Notes under the pieces: model-generated
The model's input: only the letters and a program-made list of their open reading frames with translations
What the model was told of the DNA's origin: nothing
The model's database searches: none
Position numbers and translations under genes: made by a program
Assembly: GCA_036939355.1 (NCBI GenBank)
Contig: JALLAP010000576.1
Coordinates: 1 to 14,951 of the forward strand
From: Thalassiosira profunda
Taxonomy: Eukaryota > Bacillariophyta > Thalassiosirophyceae > Thalassiosirales > Thalassiosiraceae
Length of the DNA: 14,951 nucleotides
Reading direction: 5' to 3'
Part shown: positions 6,981 through 14,582 of the stretch, piece by piece
Position numbering within the stretch: position 1 is the stretch's first letter
Layout of the letters: every line of letters begins with the position of its first letter

Positions 6981-8315
6981 ATGTGGAGCAACCTCGCCTC
7001 AAAGCAACCAAACCATGGTTTGGACCCAGCTTCACGATTTGTGTGGAGGGCAGGAGAGCGCGGAGTCAGCTGTCGCTACATCTCTTTGCATCCGGAGGAG
7101 GCGACTGCCGTCGATGACCGGGGCTACACCCCGCTGCACGTTGAAATGGATCGTAGCGTTCCTAGGCTAGAAGTCGTCGAAGCGCTTCTGCGATCAAACA
7201 CCACGGCTGCAAAAGCAAAGGTGAGCGACCTACGAAGATGGTATTCGTGCAGTGCATCAGAGAACCTAATGCAGGAGATTTCACAGGAGATTCAGTACGG
7301 ATGCACTCCTCTGCATTTAGCTCTGCGCGGAGAAGTAGCCCCAAGTATAATCCGGACAATGATAGACGCTTGTCCAACAGCGGCGTATGAAAAGAACAAA
7401 GAGGGCCTGTGAGTTTCAGTGCTCGATTCTTCAGTTGTTGCATTTCCTCTTCGCCAGTTGCATAAACAACATGCATTGCTTGCACTAGAATGCCGCTGCA
7501 TACAGCCTGCCGCCACTGCCCTGGCGACCAAGGCGTGATCAGAATTCTCATCGAAGCCAATCCAAGCGCTCTCTGCACACGCACAAGGGTGAGTAGACTA
7601 TTTTCTCGCTCCGTTTCCCACCGAGCCCTTACTCAAGCTTTTGCCGGTATCATGCCTTGCAAAGATGGGAACAGCCGTCCAAAGGAAGAGCAAAGAATTT
7701 CCTCTTCTTCCTGCCATCGAGGACACACCATCCAATCCGCACCTCGTGCTCGATGGGAGGACGTCATCCGCGTGGAAAGAATCCCAAATGCAGAGCATAG
7801 CTGAACAGCGACATCGAGACCCGTACCGGCAGATTCGCGACGGATCGTATCCGCTCCTCATTGCAATTGCGAATGGTGCACCGAAGCAAGTTGTCAAGAT
7901 GTTGTTCGAGGAAGCACCCAATGTTGCATCCAAGATGGACAAGTTTGGGCGAACTTGCCTGCACCTGGCAACGCAGTGTGCAAGGCATTCCGCAGAGGGT
8001 ACTTCACCAGATGATAATGCTCCAAGCATCACGCTGGAAGACATCATGCAAATCCACTCCATGCACCCAGATCAAGTCAAAGCATGCAACAAAGACGGCC
8101 AGCTACCCCTACACTCCGCTTGCGAGGGAGGATGCTCTGTGGAGATTGTCCAATATCTCGTCAAAGCATTTCCAGAGGCCGTCAGTGCCGCAGACAACAG
8201 CGGGAAACGGCCTTTGGATGCGGCCGCGTCATTTGGACGCAAAGAGGTCTCGATATTCTGTCAGCAGAAAACAGAGACTCCAACGATGTCCAAATGGCGC
8301 AGTAGCGAATGCTAG
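6981..8315 (+). CDS. Ankyrin-repeat protein, four exons
   Basis: Exons 6981-7220, 7296-7408, 7489-7588 and 7665-8315 give 367 aa. The introns are 75, 80 and 76 nt with donors GTGAGC, GTGAGT and GTGAGT. The first two junctions restore ankyrin signatures: K-YGCTPLHLAL and L-MPLHTACR. About seven repeats can be seen, opening with GYTPLH, YGCTPLH, LMPLHTA, SYPLLIA, RTCLHLA, QLPLHSA and KRPLDAA, with helix-2 patterns such as VEIVQYLVKAFPEAV. A non-repeat linker of about 55 residues (152-208) separates repeats 3 and 4. The protein should be a soluble protein-protein interaction scaffold; its partner is unknown. Such PLHxA-type ankyrin proteins form large families in diatoms. The last exon acceptor (CTTGCAAAG at 7664) is the least certain; an alternative at 7637 keeps the frame. 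An upstream ATG at 6873 would add a hydrophobic N-terminus if the leader intron is retained. Its TAG shares the CTAG with the stop of the opposing truA-like gene. Confidence 0.82.
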
Positions 8316-9592
8316 AAGCGAAAGTCGCCGTGCTCCACGTCGACCAGAAACAAACCCTTTGCCGGCGCCATGCCGGGGGCGCAGCTCCGATCTCTACTTT
8401 CCAAGATCTGTTTGATGTCTGCTGGCTGAAGCCGTCCCCTGCCCACCTCCACTAAGAATGTTTTGTCGAATGAGATGTTGACTGCGAATGAAATAGAACA
8501 ATAACAACAATAACAGCACACCAAGTTTGTACACCTACCAAGAGCGGCGACCATGTTCCTCACTTGGCGATACACGAAGCTTTTGCCTTTGAAGACCACC
8601 GTCACGAGATGAAGCGTTTTGGGTGTGTGGAGACCGCGCTCGCGCCTCCAAACCGGACCAAGCACGCCTCCGCCCTCGAGTCCATGGTACAACTCCCGCT
8701 CTACCCACACATCCTCCAACGTTACAACGGGACTGGCCCTCTGGCATCCCTTCCCGCGGAAGCTCGTAAAGTCGTGCGTGCCAACGAGATGTTGCCCCGC
8801 GAGATTCATGGCGTCAATGTCCAGACCTGCACGTCCATTGCTTTTCGTTTGGGGGTTTGCCTTTTCGTGGATGCGCCAGCAGCGGTCGTGCTCGAAGGGA
8901 TGGGAGCGGTAGCAGGCGGTGGCATGATGCGCGTCATCGTCGCTCCCTGATTCGTCATACGAGTGCAGGATCCGGTACGCGTACGTCCGTCGCGTTGCTG
9001 TGAACCGCACGTCCCACGGCAGTGATTGGGGGTTGGTTTCGTCGTCGGGCAGGTTGGGATCGTAATTCTCGTTCGGCACCCTTACATCCGTCGGCGCCAC
9101 AGCCGAAGACAGGATGCACACGCTGCTTTTGACCGCGTCGTCGTGATGACGAATGCTGCTCTCCAATACATTGCTGCCGTCTCCCTCGTTTGCTGGGTAG
9201 GTCGACAGCCGAGATAAATAGTAATTGATACCATTCACCAGATTTCTGGGCCGCCATGCGGACGCTCCCTTCCCACCGCACGCTCGAGGTTGGATGTCCA
9301 CCTGGAACGTGTTGCGCCACGCGTGCACCCCACGATCGGTCCTCGAGCTCACCTGGATGTTCCGATAGTTCCCCGCTCCCACGAGCTCATCGAGGGCCCG
9401 GCGTATCCGCCCTTCGACCGATTCCACTCCTCTCAAGTCTGATTGGATTGCATTCGTGTGCTTGTCGTAGAGGATGCAATTCTCCCCTCGCGGCCCCTGA
9501 TGGGTGAACCCGAGGAGGTGGGCGCCGTGGTATTGCACCGAGAGGGCGTAGCGGGTAAATTTCGAGGCCAACGAGCGCGTCGGTGAGAACAT
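8312..9592 (-). CDS. truA: tRNA pseudouridine synthase, TruA type
   Basis: Exons 9592-8539 and 8451-8312 encode 397 aa. The 87-nt intron (donor GTAGGT, acceptor TTCTTAG) joins NMVAAL to VEVGRGRL, restoring the conserved TruA motif. The start is the first ATG in the frame (9592); a stop codon lies upstream at about 9673. The family isomerises uridine to pseudouridine at positions 38-40 of the tRNA anticodon arm. Key motifs are YHGAHLLGF at 21-29, SSRTDRGVHA with catalytic Asp86, RRTYAYRI at 201-208, HDFTSFRGKGCQRASP at 273-288, and the C-terminal APAKGLFLVDVEH. The motif set is closer to bacterial TruA than to eukaryotic PUS1/PUS3, which suggests an organellar enzyme; the short basic N-terminus could be a mitochondrial presequence, though this is weak. 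It is longer than bacterial TruA (about 260-270 aa) because of an acidic, Asn-rich insertion at roughly 133-192 and another at 213-255. It is divergent from lipB. Confidence 0.92.
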   Translation of the reverse strand: MFSPTRSLASKFTRYALSVQYHGAHLLGFTHQGPRGENCILYDKHTNAIQSDLRGVESVEGRIRRALDELVGAGNYRNIQVSSRTDRGVHAWRNTFQVDIQPRACGGKGASAWRPRNLVNGINYYLSRLSTYPANEGDGSNVLESSIRHHDDAVKSSVCILSSAVAPTDVRVPNENYDPNLPDDETNPQSLPWDVRFTATRRTYAYRILHSYDESGSDDDAHHATACYRSHPFEHDRCWRIHEKANPQTKSNGRAGLDIDAMNLAGQHLVGTHDFTSFRGKGCQRASPVVTLEDVWVERELYHGLEGGGVLGPVWRRERGLHTPKTLHLVTVVFKGKSFVYRQVRNMVAALGRCTNLVCCYCCYCSISFAVNISFDKTFLVEVGRGRLQPADIKQILESRDRSCAPGMAPAKGLFLVDVEHGDFRF

Positions 9593-9876
9593 GAAGAAGC
9601 AGTAGAGACGGCCGCCGCGGCTGTGGCGGGCGCCGCTGCTTCTCGCCGGCACTGGGAGGAGCACGTACAGTTACTTTACAGTTGGACGTCGGCTCCCTCC
9701 GCGCTTCCAGTTTGCAACAACGTCACGTGATAAGAAGCGCTCAGAGCTAGGACCTGCCTGGTGAGGAAGCAAAGTTCACGTGATGAGTCACAGCTCAGGC
9801 TCGCGCTCCGCTCCGCCCTCGGCGCCCTCGCCCCCTCCTGGCGCCCAGCTCGCGGCACTTCTACACGACGAACAAT
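9593..9876. promoter_or_regulatory. Divergent truA-like/lipB promoter with two E-box palindromes and a bZIP site
   Basis: The 284 bases between the two start codons contain GTCACGTGAT at 9722-9731 and TTCACGTGAT at 9775-9784, both carrying the 8-base palindrome TCACGTGA. The first fits RTCACGTGAY, the Cbf1/USF-type bHLH site. The last T of the second is also the first base of TGAGTCA (9784-9790), a GCN4/AP-1-type bZIP half-palindrome. The two E-boxes lie 53 bases apart, roughly five helical turns. Binding and control of both genes is inference. Confidence 0.55.
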
Positions 9877-11074
9877 ATGGTCGATCGATCGTCGACGGTC
9901 CTAGGCGCGGCATCGATGTGTCTGGCGGGCCTTCTGGCGCCGGAAGCGGCGGCACTGGCGCCTGCACATCGCACGTTGTTCGATCGGCACTCGGTGCATG
10001 CACCATCGCCATCCTCGCGCGAACGTTGCAACATCGCCTTGCCCTCCTTCCGCGATGCATTGTTGCCGCCTTCACAAGCGCGGCGAAGGCGACACGAATT
10101 GCAAATAGCCCCGCAGCAATTGGGCGAGTTCGAACCAATCGAGCTGGGCGATGCGAGCGACGGAGAGGAGGGACAACGGGCACGCGACAAACGAAGAGTG
10201 TGGCTGTACGATTTTGTCACTGACATACCCCCAGAAGAATCCACCATCCCCTACCACGAGGCGTGGGGCCTGCAAAAGAGCCTCGTGGAGCACCAGCTGG
10301 CGCGGATCGGAAAGCGCCCGAGTGATCCTCCGCTGTACGATCAGTTCGTGCCCGCACAACTGGACGAGGAGCGGGAGGGAAACGCACTGTTGGGCTGCGA
10401 TTCCATCATCATGCTGCAGCACGATCCGGTGTACACGTTGGGCACCGCGTCCGACCCCTCGTTCATTCACGGCAACGACGAAGCTGGTGAAAATGAAAGC
10501 AATATACCGATAGTGAGAATTGAGCGGGGAGGAGAGGTGACGTACCACGGTCCGGGACAGCTGACCGTCTACCCGATATTGGATCTGAGAGGGTACAAAC
10601 AGGACGTGCACTGGTACATGCGCGCGCTCGAGGAGGTGATATTGCTGGCCCTGGAGAAGGCTGGTTTACCGGGGGTGAGTGATTTGTGGGACACCGATAT
10701 GCCTCCACTGTTCTTTCACGCGGTTGATTCTGTGTGAGAGGTGTGATGACTGTTGACACTCATTTTATGACTCCCCTGTAAATCAGGCTACGCGAGAAGA
10801 CAATTTGACTGGAGTGTGGGTGTCCGACAAAAAGATTGCCGCCCTGGGCATCAAAGCTCGACGATGGGTCACGATGCACGGCCTCGCCATCAACGTCGAC
10901 GTACGATCACTGCAAAATTTCGAGGGCATCGTCCCCTGTGGGTTAGAGGGGCGGGCAGTGACGTGCCTCAACGACGAGATTGCGTCGCAGCCATTCACAG
11001 TGGAGGAGTTTGCGGTGCACGTGAAGGAGGCGCTGGAGGAGATTTTCGGCGTGACCCTGATATCCATGCAATAG
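9877..11074 (+). CDS. lipB: Octanoyl-[acyl-carrier-protein]:protein N-octanoyltransferase, predicted plastid-targeted
   Basis: Exons 9877-10674 and 10787-11074 encode 361 aa. The 112-nt intron (donor GTGAGT, acceptor AAATCAG, phase 0) joins GLPG to ATREDNLTGVWV; reading through it meets a stop at 10737. The enzyme transfers octanoyl from acyl carrier protein to a lysine of lipoyl domains (pyruvate dehydrogenase E2, glycine cleavage H protein), the first step of lipoate synthesis. Family motifs are LQHDPVYTLG (180-189), RGGEVTYHGPGQ (217-228), the catalytic lysine K282 in KKIAALGIK, RRWVTMHGLAINV (291-303) and the catalytic cysteine C317 in GIVPCGL. The first 30 residues look like a signal peptide ending in AAALAPA, similar to the cleavage site of secondary plastid presequences, followed by an Arg/Ser-rich stretch to about residue 105. 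It is therefore more likely the plastid than the mitochondrial isoform, though Leu instead of Phe at the +1 site lowers certainty. It is convergent with the MDP-1 gene. Confidence 0.93.
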
Positions 11075-11154
11075 TCGAGTCGACTCTCTGTTTCGATCCA
11101 CAAAACGCAACGCGGGCGGTACCTTTGCCCGGTCGCCCATCCCACTCCTACTGC

Positions 11155-11742
11155 TCAATTCATCCCAAATTCCTCCAGACATCGCTCCCAGTCTTCCCGG
11201 GTCATGCCGTTGGGCGTGTGGTAGCACTTCACCCCCAGCCGGCCCACAGAGTTGATGTTCCAAATCTCATTGTCAAAAAACACCATCTTCTCGAACGCAA
11301 TGCCGGTCTTTCTGTTCAGGCTCTCGAATTGGCTCGATTTGTCCGCGTACGAGATTTCGATGAGGTCGGGATCGATGCACTTTGACAACGGCTTCCCATC
11401 TGCGGCCACCAGCCACTTCATCAATTGGTACGCCCAGCTCGGCTCGTCCGTCCGGGAGGAGATGGCCACCTGCAAATCCATATCTTTCCTCATGCGGTTG
11501 ATCTCCGACAGGGCGTGGGACGCCCCATCAAATACAGTGATGGGAGTGCCCCGCCGGTCGGTGGCGATTTTGTTTTGATGGATTGTCGCTGCCCCCATCG
11601 GGAGCTGGCGCGGGGACGCTCTAGATTTGCGCTTGGCCTTGCCGCGAAAGTCATCGGCCGAAATCAGCTTTGGAGGGCCATCGATCTGATACATCTCCGG
11701 CTGCCATATGGTGTAGTCGAGATCGAACACGACGAGCTGCAT
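11155..11742 (-). CDS. Magnesium-dependent phosphatase 1 (MDP-1), HAD superfamily
   Basis: This intronless gene encodes 195 aa from an ATG in good context (AACATG). The HAD nucleophile motif is FDLDYTIW with Asp7 and Asp9. Motif II is ISSRTDEPSWA (Ser95/Ser96), a probable motif III lysine is Lys135 in YADKSSQF, and motif IV is MVFFDNE with Asp157. The block RKTGIAFEKMVFFDNE followed by VGRLGVKCYHTPNGMT is typical of MDP-1 (Acid_PPase family). The family hydrolyses phosphoesters with magnesium; phosphotyrosine and sugar or fructosamine phosphates have been proposed as substrates, and the physiological one is unsettled. It carries a basic, longer insertion at about residues 30-70 compared with animal MDP-1. 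Motif IV has Asn158 where animal proteins usually have Asp. No targeting peptide is visible, so it is likely cytosolic. Confidence 0.9.
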   Translation of the reverse strand: MQLVVFDLDYTIWQPEMYQIDGPPKLISADDFRGKAKRKSRASPRQLPMGAATIHQNKIATDRRGTPITVFDGASHALSEINRMRKDMDLQVAISSRTDEPSWAYQLMKWLVAADGKPLSKCIDPDLIEISYADKSSQFESLNRKTGIAFEKMVFFDNEIWNINSVGRLGVKCYHTPNGMTREDWERCLEEFGMN

Positions 11743-12286
11743 GTTGATCTGCGTGATGTGATGTGTGATGTGTTGCTGTTGCGGGTGGAGCGTAAAGGAC
11801 GCACGCGCGATGTTGCTTTCGTAATGGCCAGATTATCGGAGGAGCGGAGGCATGCAGCGCCTACCATACGCGTCGGTCAGCGTTGAGCGCTAGATCGGCT
11901 GGTGTTGATGGGTGGCTAGCGTTGCGCGCGGGTGTTCTGATGTCACCAACAGAGTTGATGAAGGTTGGCGTCTTCTTTGCGGGGAAATCGCGACCACTCC
12001 CGCCGCGGAACAACTGCCCACGGCGGAACAGTACCTCAAAAGGTATCTTTGCTTCTTTGCGTCTCAGCCGAGTCGGGTTTCTTGCAAATGGGCCGTCCCC
12101 GATCTTGGCACCGATGCTCGATGTTGTCCGTCCCCTCGCCTGCCTCGATGCCAATGCGGGCCGATTTTGGGATCGTGCGTCGTTCTGATACATCGACCAA
12201 AACTCGGGAGATACTACTGCCTCGCTGCTTTGTCCACGAGATGTGCACAAGATGTTTGCAGCGCATAAATCATCATTGCAATCAAG
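11743..12286. promoter_or_regulatory. 544-base divergent intergenic region, MDP-1 / DNRLRE gene
   Basis: The flanking genes start outwards, so it should contain both promoters and leaders. On the MDP-1 side a run of TGATGTG units (about 11754-11772) sits directly before the start codon. Several open frames cross the region on both strands, but none resembles a known protein and none has repeated coding support. No TATA box or tRNA gene was recognised. Confidence 0.45.
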
Positions 12287-14582
12287 ATGAATTGCATCGG
12301 GAAATGCGCGAGGAACGACCTCGAGGAGGGCCAAGATGAGCGCAGCCACCTGTCGGCCATCTCGTTCCCCTCGCTCAACTTCATCTATTCAGAGGAAGAG
12401 GAGGGCGGTGGTGGCGACCTGCCTCCCGAGGCCGCCCCGACGTTTTCGTATGATGCCGAGGACACGGACGGCGCCGGCATCCTCGACGTTGCGTTTTATG
12501 AATCGGAGGATGACGACGACGGTTATCCCACCGACGAGCACAGCTTGACCTCGCCTGAGGAGAAGCGAAGAAGGCGCCTCCACATTCTACAGCTCGCTCG
12601 CAATCGTCTTGCTTGGAAGACAACAGTAGCGGACGATGCCCCCGAGGACCCGGACGACGACGACGATTCGACGTTCCTGGGCAATGTGGACGTGGCCGAC
12701 GTCGAGTGCGCCGCGCCCGACGATTCGACATTCCTAGCCGAGGCCGCCATCGAAGACGTCGCCATTGACGGCGCCACGTCGTTCGACGAGCACACGTACG
12801 AGTACGACGTGCACGCGTCCAATCTCAGCAAGGCTTCGACCAAGGCGTCGACGATCGGCGATGAAATCCTGAAGGAATCCACGAAGGCCGCGCGCATGGC
12901 GAAGAGCGATGGCGTCGGGAATGGTCCTGACAACCAAAGCACCAGCACCTATTCGTATCGCAAGGCCTTCGCGGACAACATCACGCTGGGATCGACCCGA
13001 GCGTCGGCCTGCTCGGCGCTCACCGACGACTACTGCTACGACGCCCGTAAGACAGGAATGTCGGATGCAGTCATGCAGAGGAAGGTTCCGGAGGAGAAAC
13101 CCTGTGATGGTGGCGAGCTCCGGAGAGTGAATTCCAGGCCAGCCGACGCGGATACCGGAAAAGAGATGCTATCCTCCGGCATCAGCCGCGAGGAATCCTT
13201 GGCCCGTCCGCCTCCTCGTTGCCTTCCGTACCACTCTTCCAACGCGATGATGTACGGAAACGATAGCCCTGAGCACCTGGCACGCGTTGTCTCGTTCGCC
13301 GACGGCGAGGGCTACGTGGACGAGGAGGCCGCGCACAAGGACAGATGGGGCGGGTGCTGCGGCTGGTTCGCGTCGTCGCCGCGTGTAGTCAAGATGATCG
13401 TCCTGTTCTCGACGTTGCTCATGCTCGTGAGCGTGGCGAGCTTGTCCATCGCGTTGCTGATGCCCGAAGGGAGCATCTTTGGCTCGAGATCCTCGGCTAC
13501 TTCGAGCGATATCTCAGCCCTCGACGCCAGCGGCAACGGCCCGGACGCTGGTGATTCGGCGGAGGGCGCTGCGGACTCCGATTGGCTGAACTACCCGCCT
13601 GCGCTGAAGAATGAAACGAAGGCACCAGCGGCGCCATCGAGTCAAGACATGGTCTCCAGAGCACCTACGAGCTCGCCGAGCGGATCTCCGGAAGAAGACT
13701 TCATCTTCTCGGCATCATCTACCACCAAATCTCCTTCCGGGGCTCCGTCCAGACCACCGACTGTCGAGCCAACGGCAAAGCCAACTCCATTATCCACCAC
13801 TCGAAAACCGACCAGTGCGGTAAGTTTGGTATCCGGGGCGGCGTGTCCTCAGAGCAACGCCTTGAACTCACCGAATAGTGTCCTCCACAGCCCACGCCTC
13901 ATCCGTCGAAGGAGCCCACACGGAAGGTAGGAATGCAACGTGTGCAAAAGCATGACTTGTCACGCGTGCTCTCAGCCTCAACTCACATATCATTCCTCCG
14001 TAGCCCACCGCGACGCAGATCCTTACGATGCGAGCGACGCGAGACACTTATGTCAGTCAATCCTCACCAGATGAAAACTATGGCACATCCAGCCGTTTCA
14101 AGATTGATGGCGCGCCTAGCAAATGGGCTTTCATTGCGTTCGACGCAGACTTCGTCGCTAACGAGAATACTGCCGAGTTCGAAAGGCATAGCTCGCCTGC
14201 CGAGAAGGACGAGCCGAGAGCATTGGAGACGATCCGAGTAGTGGAGGCAAAGCTGCGTTTGTATACTCTGGGCGACGAAGGCGGTGGCTGCTTGGTCTAC
14301 GCTCTACCAAATGCAAATTGGTGGCCAGAGTCAGACGTCACTTGGGACAATCAGTACGAAGTTGTAGACAGAGGTGGAACGAGCTTTGCCGGCTCTAGTG
14401 GTTGGATGGATGCCTACAGCTGGTATGAGATCGACGTGACGGCAGCCCTCCAGAGTAGAATGGTTCGGAGCTTTCTGATCAAAGCATCATCTGCGAATGG
14501 AGTCTCCTTTGCTTCGCGCGAGAGAAATGGCGGTGCCTATGCGCCCGAGTTGGTGCTGAAGTTTCAGATAGGTAGTGATTGA
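12287..14582 (+). CDS. Single-pass membrane protein with Pro/Thr-rich stalk and DNRLRE (CBM96-like) domain
   Basis: Exons 12287-13819, 13891-13926 and 14004-14582 encode 715 aa. The introns are 71 nt (GTAAGT...CACAG) and 77 nt (GTAGGA...CGTAG), both phase 0, and splicing yields a continuous Pro/Thr stalk. Residues 1-368 are acidic and disordered, with DDSTFL repeated near 124 and 145 and Ser/Thr-rich stretches. One membrane helix lies at about 370-392 (MIVLFSTLLMLVSVASLSIA), preceded by a Cys/Trp patch and Arg/Lys, suggesting a cytoplasmic N-terminus. After it comes a Ser/Pro/Thr stalk (about 445-530), then a beta-rich domain to the end with TRDTYV, NYG, KWAFIAFD, VVEAKLRLYT, DVTWDNQY, YEIDVTAAL, SFASRE and APELVLKF. 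This is the DNRLRE pattern, related to CBM96 carbohydrate-binding modules. Cell-surface or cell-wall glycan binding is inferred. No signal peptide is visible, so it is probably a type II protein. Confidence 0.8.

Noticed and set aside
9593..9664. Extension of the truA-like protein from GTG at 9664
   Set aside because: There is no ATG in the extension and a stop codon lies just upstream; the ATG at 9592 precedes the conserved domain by a short leader.
10127..10140. tRNA-like T-loop word GTTCGAA (also near 1110)
   Set aside because: Both copies lie inside strongly supported coding sequence and no cloverleaf can be drawn around them.
11861..12349. A 162-codon minus-strand open frame in the MDP-1/DNRLRE gap
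   Set aside because: No recognisable domain, and it overlaps the start of the better-supported DNRLRE gene.
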